From NCBI GenBank assembly GCA_003116995.1, contig BDSL01000004.1:1054001-1118000 (forward strand): DNA of 64,000 bases, in the 5' to 3' direction. Below the pieces are notes generated by a model. The model searched no databases and had not been told where the DNA came from. It saw only the letters and a list, made by a program, of their open reading frames with translations. The position numbers and the translations under genes are program-made. The DNA is from Yamagishiella unicocca. Lineage: Eukaryota > Chlorophyta > Chlorophyceae > Chlamydomonadales > Volvocaceae. This document shows, in pieces, positions 24,508-33,520 of this stretch; the first letter of the stretch is position 1; every line of letters begins with the position of its first letter.

Positions 24508-25891
24508 ATGGCGTCGAAGCCTACGCAGTCTTTGCAATCGCAGCAAGTCGTGGTTGAGGTAGCAGCCAGCTCATCTCCAGTCGAGGTTATATCGGCTATT
24601 GTGAATTCGGCATCTACGACACAGCAGCGCGCAAGCAACCCTAACCGCTGGCTACACATAGGGGTGAGTTGGTCTCGCGTGCGGGTGCGTTCCGCACGTC
24701 TCATAGACCTTGGACGCTTTTCTTACAACAGTCAATCTACCGCATTCACACCAATGCCCGTTTAGCGCAGCGATTGCATCGTTCCAATTCTTAGGCCAGC
24801 CGCAGCCCGCTGTCCCGGCCCTGTGTAACCCCGTCCCCCATACTCCCCCATTGCAGTTTTTCTTTGTGCTGATATTCGCGTGCATCGTTTACTTCCGTGA
24901 GGAGATCTACACGTTTACGACAGGTATGTTCCAGAGCATTACGCGGTGCAAGACACGTAACCCAAGGGGCGAAGCATAAGCTATAGGACATAGGTCAAAC
25001 ACAATACATGGGTAGACGGCAGGTAGCCAGTGACATCAGGGTGGCACCGGCTCGCCAGCTGCGTCTGCACCCAACCGCTGCGGGGCGGCATCCAAGGAGT
25101 TTGGGATCATGCGAAAAGTGAACGCGCCAGTAAGGGCTTTCGTGGTCCACCGCATCGCAACCTCCATTGTCAGCGGACATGCACTAGGCAGCAGGTGTTG
25201 CAGACAAGGCCCACAGGCAAGGCTCCAGCGGAGTGGCACTGCAGGGGACTGTGCAGGCACCCGGCAGCACACCACGGGTCCCACGTTAGGATGGGTTGGC
25301 TTTTGGGGCGGCGGGCGTTGCGCTGATGCGGGCTGCGGCAGACGTGGGCGTAGCAGAGGATGCGTGGTGGTGCACAGGCAGAGCGCCGTGTGCCGGGCAT
25401 GTATGGCGGCAACCCAGCACCTAGCGTGCTGTCGTACTCCCTGGCGTGCCAAGGACAAGGCCACAGCATGATTGCAAACTGTACCCTCCTACGGCTCGGA
25501 CACAACTCTACACGGGCGCTAGCTGACGGGAAGTATTGACTCGCAAACCGGAACCCAACTATTCCATTGTGATCCCAGCTCTCGGACTGGTGGGATCGGA
25601 CCTCTGCGTTGGCCGTACTACGGTACGGCGCCCTACCTGGCTGCAGCTGGCCACGGCGCTCTGATCCCGGCGGTATCGTGTGTCCGCGGCGCTTTTGCAG
25701 ATGTACACAAGTACCCCATCCTGTCGGTGGCAGAGGCGCTCCAAGTACGCAAGTACCTGGGATCGGGTTGGACCTTCGGAACTGGACAGGACGCTGTCAC
25801 TGCGATCGATGGCGACAAAGGAAGTGAGGTACTACCCCTCATAGCGAACATGACGATGGGCGCGAATGCTGCGGCGTCTACAACGCACTAA
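24508..25891 (+). CDS. Small single-span membrane protein, partly resolved
   Basis: I do not recognise this gene. Exon 1 (24508-24663) starts with ATG and encodes 52 residues rich in Ser, Gln and Val, ending NPNRWLHIG at a GTGAGT donor. Exon 2 (24857-24923) joins in phase and encodes FFFVLIFACIVYFREEIYTF, one membrane span followed by a charged turn, ending at a GTATGT donor in phase 1. A plausible last exon begins near 25580 and runs to TAA 25889-25891. It includes HKYPILSVAEALQVRKYLGS and GWTFGTGQDAVTAIDGDKGS, which look like ordinary coding sequence. The exon or exons between 24923 and 25580 are not resolved, so the C-terminal part could belong to a separate gene. A tail-anchored or small organelle membrane protein is possible. 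Confidence 0.45.
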
Positions 25892-27473
25892 ATGTCCGTA
25901 TTGTGCCTGCGGGTAAACTCGAAACGGGATGCGCGCATGATTAGCCGGGTAAGATACGGGCGGTACGGATGTTGACAAGGGTGGTCAAAGAGGCTGAAGA
26001 GGCTAGTCGTGAACGTGGTGGGAAGGTGAACTGAAAGAGTGTTTTGAATTGAACAGGGTTAAGGTATCAGGGCTTCCGAATTGCGGCGTGATCGGTAGGG
26101 TGGGAATGGGTAGTGCGGAGAGGCTTGCAGCGGTGATGGAATACGTTTCGTGTCTATTACGAGCAACGACAGGTTTTGATAAGCTGTATCAGTATGGGCG
26201 TCAAAGCCTCTAGCCCAGGAGTTTCAGATTCCCCTGACTCGCCTGACATGGCTGACCCAGCCGGCTCGCGCCGCACATTCATTTAGGCTGGAATAGGACG
26301 CCATCGACGAAATGTGAAGATAGACATAATTGTCCTCTTTGTGTAAGACAGGCGTGTTCCTGTTCTGTCGGCAACGGTATGTTATGCGTTGGCGCTGGCC
26401 ATGGCGTCGGCTACTGCTCTGTGTTTTTCTCTGGTTTCTTTGAATCCTGCCCTGCCAAGTAACAAAGGTGACGGTTAGGGTTGAGTCCCGTCTCCCGAGG
26501 GGGTAAGCCCTGCTGGACCACGTGTACGGACTCGCCATGTCGCCTGAAAAAAAGCGCACAGCCAATTCCCGGCCACTAGCCGCCATGGACTAAAGCCATA
26601 GCAGAAATAAAGCATAGACAGTACAGGAGATCTCCAGTATCGGACAAGGGGAGCCCTGTAAAGCACCGCCAAGACTGCTGGCACCACCAGCAACCTACAT
26701 GCTACCTAGTGCAGCATGTTGGACTTTTGTGCTGTAAAATACACATAGTTCTATGCCTTTGGGCCTCTGGGAAGACCTAATTACTCAAAATAAATGTAAA
26801 GCTGTCGTCAAAGCATGTCGAAGTGCGTTCAGTGCAGCTGAGTGCAGTGCAAGTCCCTTGTCTGGGCATTTTCCGCGATGACATCCTTATATTCCACACG
26901 TCCACATCCACCCAATTTCCACTTTAGGTTTTACAAACTTAGAGATCACCCATGCGCTTGGCGGGTTAGGGCTGAGTACGGCAGATTCCCAGCAGTCCTT
27001 CGTCCAAAGGCGTACACCTACGTACACGGCTTGTCCATGTAAGGAATGCTACTGGATCTCCGTGTATCGAAAACGTTGGTTAAGTATTAATGCGCACCTT
27101 GTGTGGGCGTGGTTGACAACCTTGTTGCATCATCCCATCATTGTCGAACGTCCGCCTGACTTCCCTAGGTAGGTTTCTATGCTGCCAACCCGCCCTTGCT
27201 CCTTCGCTGCCAACCCACAGAGAACTCACATTTGCTGGCTAAATTGCAGGGCGGCCTATTTAGAATGCGAGTATTACAAGGGAGCCAGAACGGCTCAAGC
27301 GCGGAAGCGCAACCAGGCGGGCCCGATGGGCCAGACCACGACACAGATCACTGGGCAAAAGAGCCCGCCCTCACCTATTTAGGCCGCTTTGGGCAATGGC
27401 AATTAGGACTCTAGGAGCCTCTGCTGGTGTACGATCCCGGCCTGTTGGACTCGGTTGTACGAAACAACCTATT
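25892..27473. other. Intergenic or unresolved region left of the LINE
   Basis: Mostly no supported coding. The frame 27226-27414 looks coding-like (LLAKLQGGLFRMRVLQGSQN ... WAKEPALTYLGRFGQWQLGL, stop 27412-27414) after a CACAG acceptor and could be the last exon of an unresolved gene. I saw no upstream partner. Confidence 0.35.
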
Positions 27474-27482
27474 AAGTGTATG
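27474..27482 (+). repeat. Left target-site duplication of the LINE
   Basis: AAGTGTATG, repeated exactly at 33023-33031 right after the element's 3' tail. Confidence 0.8.
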
Positions 27483-27500
27483 TACGTACGCAAATCACGG

Positions 27501-27618
27501 CTCTCACAGTGCTCTCACAGTGCTCTCACAGTGCTCTCACAGTGCTCTCACAGTGCTCTCACAGTGCTCTCACAGTGCTCTCACAGTGCTCTCACAGTGC
27601 TCTCACAGTGCTCTCACA
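27501..27618 (+). repeat. 11-bp tandem repeat in LINE leader
   Basis: Ten perfect copies of CTCTCACAGTG plus a partial eleventh, beginning 18 bp inside the element and ending 19 bp before the ORF1 start. The repeats are identical, which suggests recent expansion or a functional leader. Confidence 0.95.
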
Positions 27619-27636
27619 TGATAGCGTTTGTAGTGT

Positions 27637-28953
27637 TTGATGATAGCGCATAAAGGAACCAAACACGGACTATCGAATAGCTCGACGCCTCAATCAGCTA
27701 GGAAATCAGCACCGAAGACGCTGAAGATAGCCGGTTCGAGCAAAGGCACGGCTCCTCGCTTCGAACTGGAAGAAGTTGATTCTATTTCTGGTTCTGGTAC
27801 CATGGAGGAGGCTATAGACACTCTGAAGGCGGACATGTCATCGACCTTCTCGGCGAAACTTGCGGATATGTCGTCGACCTTCTCGGCGCAATTCGCAAGC
27901 CTCAGCCGTATGTTTGACGAACGGCTGGAGAAGTTTAGCGACAGCTTAAAGAGGGAGAGCCAGCGGCTGGACGCGGAGATCCATGCCGTTCACCAACGGC
28001 TCAGCAGGTCGGTCGGCGAACCCACCGATGGCCAAGAGGCGCTCGTGGTGAAGGTCAACAACCTGTACACGATGGTACAGGACCTTACCTCAGCGATTCA
28101 GAAGCTGCAGAGGGCCTGGTCAGGGCTACAGCAAGAGGGTCCGGCCGCAGCACAGCAGCACCCCAGGCGAGCCACGCAGGCATACGAGGTGGGGCGGACA
28201 GTACCTCTCACGGAGTCGGGATCTTTGATCCTAAGCAACATTGGGCGCAATATCGCGCTGCCAGAAATTCAGCAAAAGCTGGAGGGGGTCATGGAGTATG
28301 TACAGATCCGTAGCGTAGGCATCAAGGCGGAAGAGGTGCCGTCGGGGATGAGCGCCTTCAGGAAGGCGGTCGGCGCCAGCAGCGGAGACGACAAGGCCGA
28401 CACGGCAATGGAGATGGACGAGCAGGCGGGAGCAGCAGCGGCGGTAACTCCAGGTGGAGAAGCACGGCAGGTCACCGGCACCGCAGCTCCGGCTGATGGC
28501 GCCGGGGCGGCCACAAGGGAGCAGTTCACACCGGTGCGCCGCATAATAGTGCGGTTCACGGGTGAGGCAGAGGATGTTCAGGCTGCAAGGGCAGCCTTTA
28601 TCAGCTGCGCTGTGTTCATCCGGCAGACGTTCCAGTGGGTGGTTGCCGACAACCTCACCCCCGCGGGTCGCGCCGCCCGACGTGCAGCATCGTACGACTA
28701 CAAGAGGTTGCTGGACGGCGGCATGCGGCCGAAGTGGCGCAACGGCGCCCAGATCTTCGTACTGCCTCCGGGGTCACGTGTCCCCAGGCAGTACACAGAA
28801 GAGGACGTGAAGCGCTGCCCGGAGGCACCACCAGAGACGGGCGGACGAGGAGTGAGGGGAGGCGGAGCATGGCGCAGTATGGCGGGGTCCGGTGAGGGAC
28901 CCGGGAGGAATGGAGACCTGGGAGGTGCGCGTAACGGCGACGCACGAATCTAA
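27637..28953 (+). CDS. LINE ORF1 protein (L1 ORF1-like nucleic-acid binding)
   Basis: 438-aa protein expected to trimerise through a coiled coil, bind element RNA and act as a chaperone during retrotransposition. After a basic N-terminus, residues of about 50-170 form heptad-rich helix, including a duplicated block (ADMSSTFSAKL then ADMSSTFSAQF) and NNLYTMVQDLTSAIQKLQRA. A Gly/Ala linker precedes a C-terminal domain from about residue 295 reading RRIIVRFTGEAEDVQAARAA, then VVADNLTPAGRAARRA and LLDGGMRPKWRNGAQIFVLP, matching the C-terminal domain layout of L1 ORF1p (nucleic-acid binding, Arg-rich, G-x-x-x-K-W-R). No CCHC knuckle is present in this ORF. Its TAA stop at 28951-28953 shares its last base with the ORF2 ATG. 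Confidence 0.85.
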   Translation: MMIAHKGTKHGLSNSSTPQSARKSAPKTLKIAGSSKGTAPRFELEEVDSISGSGTMEEAIDTLKADMSSTFSAKLADMSSTFSAQFASLSRMFDERLEKFSDSLKRESQRLDAEIHAVHQRLSRSVGEPTDGQEALVVKVNNLYTMVQDLTSAIQKLQRAWSGLQQEGPAAAQQHPRRATQAYEVGRTVPLTESGSLILSNIGRNIALPEIQQKLEGVMEYVQIRSVGIKAEEVPSGMSAFRKAVGASSGDDKADTAMEMDEQAGAAAAVTPGGEARQVTGTAAPADGAGAATREQFTPVRRIIVRFTGEAEDVQAARAAFISCAVFIRQTFQWVVADNLTPAGRAARRAASYDYKRLLDGGMRPKWRNGAQIFVLPPGSRVPRQYTEEDVKRCPEAPPETGGRGVRGGGAWRSMAGSGEGPGRNGDLGGARNGDARI

Positions 28954-31900
28954 TGACGGATAGTAACCTGCGTATCATTTTGTGGAACGTGCGCCATCTA
29001 GAGGAAGGCAAGCTGCAGGAAGACGAACTAATATGGCATTTACTTTCTATGCATGATATCATCATTTGTGTTGAAACACACGGCACAGAAGCGCACCCGA
29101 CAGCAGGTCAACAGCTACCGGGTTATAAGAATTTTTGCGTGGACAGGCCTAGAATGGGGGGCAGGAGGGCGGGAGGTGTAGCCGTGTACGTCCACGATAG
29201 AATCGCAGACGCCTTGGAGCCGTTACTGTATGTAGCGGAGCCTCGGGGCTGCGAGTCTGTGTGGCTGCGGCTGCGCTCCGATTGGGCGGACGCAGGCGGC
29301 CGTAGTTTGCTGATCGGTGCGTGCTATATCGCGCCCGAAGACTCGTCCTACCATAGGGAAGGACGACCAGCAGCCACGAACGCCGAAGCAGCCCTAGATG
29401 CCTTTGCTGCTCTTCAAGCGAGATTAGGCGCACTGCGACGTGACGACGACCTAGTGCTCCTTGCCGGTGATTTCAACGCACGTATGTCTGGGGGACAGAG
29501 CGGGATTCCAGACCTGCCCGACATCACAGTAGCAGGTTTAGCAGAGCAATTAGGGGCTCCCTTTGGCTATGACGACAGCATTGATGCTGTTCCACGTTTT
29601 CGGAATTGTGTCGACGCGCGCACCAACCACGCGGGCATTGAGCTGGGGAACGTATGCCGCTCAGAAGGCCTGTGTGTAGTAAATGGGAGGGTTAGAGGTG
29701 ATGAACGCGGGGCTCTTACGTTCTTGGGCCCGCAAGGTGGCAGTACGGTGGACCTATTTCTAACTAGTCCTAGTCTGTTTTCTAAGTGTCAGGCTTTATT
29801 TGTGTTTGATAATCTGCATAATAGGCTACGTACGCGTGGTACGGGCGGGCGTACGTTCAGTGACCACGGACCGGTTAGTCTACAACTGGGCGTGCGGCTG
29901 CAACGGCCGGACGGGGAATTACCTCCACGTCGTCCTCGTAAGCGTCTGGGTTTCAACGTTAGCCAGTGGAGGAAGTATGCAACCTATTTCACTGCAGACG
30001 ACAGTGCAGTAATGGCAAATCTACAGGAGGTTACGCAAGGGTTGGATAATGGCTCTGTTTCTAGCACATGTGCGGTAGATCGTATAGGCGAGATTCTGTA
30101 CGGAGCTATGAAGCAGGCTTTTGGGGTGGGGCGTGAGTCGCGGCAACCGCGATCGAATCACGCGCCTTGGTGGAATGCGGAATGTGCGCAAAAGCATGCT
30201 GCTATGAGTTCTAAGCTAACGGATGCAAAAGGTCAAGGCAGGTGTTCGGGGGTGTGGCAAGCATACAGGGTCGCGAGGCAGGAGTTCAATAGAGCACGCA
30301 GGCGCGCAATGGCGGCTTTTGAGCACGAGGAATGGCGCGCATTCATTAACAACTGTCGCGGAGACCCTAAGGCGCTATGGCGCAAGCTTTCGGACGGGTC
30401 ATCGGAGTCGTGCCCTATTACTGATGCAGACGCGTGGCGAAGTCATTTCCAGGCGCTGCTCAATGAAAGGCAGCGCCCGCCAGATTATGAGCGTGCAACG
30501 GATATACTGGGCTTTGTTAATAGAGTAGATAGGCACACGTTACCTTGGTGGCGTGCCTTAGGGGAGGAGGAAGCAGAACTCAGGAGGCGAGCGGCAGATG
30601 AGGCGCTCAACACGCCAATTACGGCGGCGGAAGTTGCAGTGGTTTTGGAGAAGCTACCGAATGGCAAGTCGAGCGGTCCCGAGAAAGTGTGCGGCGAGTG
30701 CTACCGATACGCTCGGAAGCTTCGCAGTGGCAGCGAGGATCGGAGCCCAGAAATTAACAGGCTTGTCCCGGTTGTGACGGTGCTAATGGAGCATATTCGC
30801 GCTACGGGTGATTACCCTGCACAGTTTACTGTGTCGGATCTAGTCCCGGTGTATAAGGGGAATGGGAAGGACATGTTAGAGTGCAGTAATTACAGAGGGA
30901 TCGCGGTGGGCGGAGTGCTTGCCAAATGTTACGCTTCAGTTCTGGAACGGCGTCTTTCAAAATTCGCCGAATCTGAATTTGCAGCAAGACCGGTCCGACA
31001 CTGGTGTCAAGCGGGTTTTCGTCGGGGTTTGGGCACACAACATCATCTTTTCGCGCTTCGTCATTTTATAGCTCGTTACGCTAGGCCGGGGCAACACGGG
31101 CTTTTAGTCTGCCAGATCGATTTCGAGAAGGCTTTTGATCGTGTGGACCGAAATTTGTTGTGGGCTCGGCTAAGGGAACGGGGTCTTTCTGGGCAAATGC
31201 TGTCTGCTATTAGGCGTTGTTATGATAAGGTGCAATTGCGCGTGAAAGTCAACGGGAAGAGAGGTGAGCGGTTTGAATCAGTGCAGGGGGTAAAGCAGGG
31301 ATGCCCGCTAAGCCCAGTCCTGTTCGGGTTGTTTATCGAATCATTTGCGGATTACGTAGATGAGCACGAGCAAAGGCAACCTCGGGGATGCGTCCCCACC
31401 GCGCATGGAAAAGGGGTCCCGGAGCTGCTGTACGCGGATGACCTTACGCTCATGACTATGAATCGGGAACGGATGCAATTCCTGTTGGATAGGTTAGCGG
31501 AATTCTGTGATGCATTTGGAATGAATTTGAATGTGGGTAAATGCGAGTTGATGGTATTCGCCGGTAGGCAAACGTCCTACGACGCACTTTTGAGTGATGC
31601 AGCAGGGTTGCGTTATGCGGGCCAGACGGTGCCAGTCAAAGAGCGCGCAAGATATCTTGGACTGCGATATGGATCAGGTTTTTCGTTCGACTCGTGCCGA
31701 ATGGAGCTATGCGATGTGGGTCGCAGGGGAGTTTTTGCTTTAATGCGTAAGTTAGAATTAAATCGCGTATGGGCACCCGATCTTATGCTACGCTGTTTTG
31801 ACGCCCAAATAAGGCCTTTATTATCGTACGGAGCGGAGGTATGGGGACCAGACGCTATTTGGGAAGTTTTAGGAACTAAGGGTAGACAGCGGGTTAGGGA

Positions 31901-32909
31901 GTGGCAAAGATGGAACCAGCGGGGAGGGTCAGGAGCGACGGGGGAGAATGCGGCGCTGCTTGGCAGATGGGGAAAATGGGTTCGAAGCACAGGTCGTGCG
32001 GCAGGTGTATTTGAAAGAGCTCTGGCGGATCCAATGGTCGAGGTACAGAAGATCTTTTTGCGCAGGGTAGTTGGCGCTAGTTTGCCTCCGAACAGGCAAC
32101 TCTTCGCAGAGTCCTCTCAACTGCCTTTGCATCACTTTTGGGCACAGCAAGTGTTTGGTTTTTGGAAGCGCCTGAGTAAGCAGCCCTCGACGCTCGCACA
32201 GGCAGTCTTAGAGGAGGATATTTTTGCATGGTTGGAATCGGATCGCTCGTCAAGCGAGCATGAATATTTCTGGGCTGGTAAGGTGCTGCGGATTCTTGGA
32301 GCACTTGGGTACGACTATCGCCAACATGTGAGCGCAACGTTGAGTAATGTGGACAAAGCCAAGGCAATAGCCGCGTTGGAAATCCCGTTTGACAAGGTGC
32401 TAGAGGAGTTCAGGCGGCGTTTGCTGCTCGATTGGAACTCGAGTGATATTGTTATGGATCCGCGGGTTTTTCCCGAATTTGCAGCAGGAGACAGTGATCG
32501 CGGGAAGCCGGGCGTAACAATGTGTCGCTACTCGAATTGGATGGGCGTTGCATATGCCCCCGACGCGCATACAAAGAAGCTCGATCACCTTCGCGCGTGT
32601 ATGCCTCGGAAGCATCACACGGCGCTGATGCGTTTTCGTCTCGGCTGTTGGGATCTCGACGTAAGTCGTTTTGCACGTCGGCCGCGTAAGCCACGTGTTG
32701 AGAGAACGTGCCGAGTGTGCCGCGGGGATATGGTAGAAGACGAGTTTCATGTTCTTATGGAGTGTCCCGTGTATGAGCCCCTCAGACGAGCTGTAGATTT
32801 CCCTACTGGACAGGATATGCAAGTGGTGATGACTACGTGGGATCAGGTGAAACTAGGCAACCTTTTGGCTCAGATACAGAGGGCGCGGACAGAGTCATTA
32901 AGGGAATAA
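28953..32909 (+). CDS. LINE ORF2 polyprotein: APE endonuclease, reverse transcriptase, zinc knuckle
   Basis: 1318 aa. Residues 1-310 form an APE-type endonuclease with LWNVRHLEEG, the catalytic Glu in CVETHG, GACYIAPE, LLAGDFNARM and TFSDHGPVSL. Residues of about 560-900 form the reverse transcriptase: LPNGKSSGPEKV, LVPVYKGNGK, CSNYRGIAVGGVLAK, QAGFRRGLGTQHH, motif A CQIDFEKAFDRVD, VKQGCPLSPVLFGLF, and motif C ELLYADDLTLM. Near the C-terminus, TCRVCRGDMVEDEFHVLMEC forms the C-x2-C-x8-H-x4-C knuckle common in L1-type elements. No stop or frameshift interrupts these domains. It makes first-strand nicks and copies element RNA at the target (target-primed reverse transcription). The start is the ATG in the TAATG overlap; translation probably depends on reinitiation after ORF1. 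Confidence 0.95.
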   Translation: MTDSNLRIILWNVRHLEEGKLQEDELIWHLLSMHDIIICVETHGTEAHPTAGQQLPGYKNFCVDRPRMGGRRAGGVAVYVHDRIADALEPLLYVAEPRGCESVWLRLRSDWADAGGRSLLIGACYIAPEDSSYHREGRPAATNAEAALDAFAALQARLGALRRDDDLVLLAGDFNARMSGGQSGIPDLPDITVAGLAEQLGAPFGYDDSIDAVPRFRNCVDARTNHAGIELGNVCRSEGLCVVNGRVRGDERGALTFLGPQGGSTVDLFLTSPSLFSKCQALFVFDNLHNRLRTRGTGGRTFSDHGPVSLQLGVRLQRPDGELPPRRPRKRLGFNVSQWRKYATYFTADDSAVMANLQEVTQGLDNGSVSSTCAVDRIGEILYGAMKQAFGVGRESRQPRSNHAPWWNAECAQKHAAMSSKLTDAKGQGRCSGVWQAYRVARQEFNRARRRAMAAFEHEEWRAFINNCRGDPKALWRKLSDGSSESCPITDADAWRSHFQALLNERQRPPDYERATDILGFVNRVDRHTLPWWRALGEEEAELRRRAADEALNTPITAAEVAVVLEKLPNGKSSGPEKVCGECYRYARKLRSGSEDRSPEINRLVPVVTVLMEHIRATGDYPAQFTVSDLVPVYKGNGKDMLECSNYRGIAVGGVLAKCYASVLERRLSKFAESEFAARPVRHWCQAGFRRGLGTQHHLFALRHFIARYARPGQHGLLVCQIDFEKAFDRVDRNLLWARLRERGLSGQMLSAIRRCYDKVQLRVKVNGKRGERFESVQGVKQGCPLSPVLFGLFIESFADYVDEHEQRQPRGCVPTAHGKGVPELLYADDLTLMTMNRERMQFLLDRLAEFCDAFGMNLNVGKCELMVFAGRQTSYDALLSDAAGLRYAGQTVPVKERARYLGLRYGSGFSFDSCRMELCDVGRRGVFALMRKLELNRVWAPDLMLRCFDAQIRPLLSYGAEVWGPDAIWEVLGTKGRQRVREWQRWNQRGGSGATGENAALLGRWGKWVRSTGRAAGVFERALADPMVEVQKIFLRRVVGASLPPNRQLFAESSQLPLHHFWAQQVFGFWKRLSKQPSTLAQAVLEEDIFAWLESDRSSSEHEYFWAGKVLRILGALGYDYRQHVSATLSNVDKAKAIAALEIPFDKVLEEFRRRLLLDWNSSDIVMDPRVFPEFAAGDSDRGKPGVTMCRYSNWMGVAYAPDAHTKKLDHLRACMPRKHHTALMRFRLGCWDLDVSRFARRPRKPRVERTCRVCRGDMVEDEFHVLMECPVYEPLRRAVDFPTGQDMQVVMTTWDQVKLGNLLAQIQRARTESLRE

Positions 32910-33022
32910 TCCCGATTTTCTAGTATTAGTTCTTGAAGTGCGCCCTTTGACGGATGTCCGTTATGGGGGGACGCATGCTACTGGCGCGAGCCAGTACGAC
33001 ATGTAATAAATCGTAAATCGTA

Positions 33023-33031
33023 AAGTGTATG
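33023..33031 (+). repeat. Right target-site duplication of the LINE
   Basis: AAGTGTATG, identical to 27474-27482, directly after the element's TCGTAA-type tail. Confidence 0.8.
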
Positions 33032-33520
33032 AAGTATGATGGTCGGCTGCGTGACGCCAGAGGAGATTAAGGCTACAGTCCATTTTGCTGCTAGTCTTGC
33101 CTGCACAATGAGTGCTACGAAGGCTAGTTCCAAGGCCGGAAAGGGCACCTTCCGTTCATTTTCCCCCGAACACCACAACTCCACCAACTGATGACCACAG
33201 GGAACGTATGTGGCATGTTTCATCACACTCCGCTCATCGTCGGTGGCAGGAGGGAGCAGGCCATGCGGCACTGGGCCGCATCTCCAGGCGATGGAGGACC
33301 GAGCGGTCTTGTACAATCACGCTTCTAATATTATGGATGTGCTCATCGGGAGGTAAGACCGGTGCTGCGTTCCAGGGGCCTTGCCAGGTTGCAGTTCGAA
33401 TGGTTACACTTCACCCCAGCCACCATAAGCCTTGAATTCCCTAAGCAGCTTCTCATGTTATTCCAAAATCTACGAAGTAGTCTGTCCGCGTTCAACAGTC
33501 ATCCCCTTGCTCGCTGCGCA

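Larger units (their letters stand above)
27483..33022 (+). mobile_element. Full-length L1-like LINE retrotransposon
   Basis: A 5540-bp non-LTR retrotransposon bounded by 9-bp direct repeats. It consists of a short leader dominated by an 11-bp tandem repeat, ORF1 (27637-28953), ORF2 (28953-32909) and a roughly 110-bp 3' UTR ending in an AAATCGTAAATCGTAA-type short-repeat tail. Both ORFs are uninterrupted and all catalytic motifs seen are intact, so the insertion is probably young and may be competent. It lies about 0.4-0.5 kb upstream of the first recognisable lectin-domain exon of the next gene and on the same strand. Whether it displaced that gene's 5' exon or promoter cannot be read from this allele. 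Confidence 0.9.

Noticed and set aside
27501..27618. CRISPR-like array
   Set aside because: The 11-bp units are directly adjacent with no spacers; it is a simple tandem repeat inside a LINE leader.
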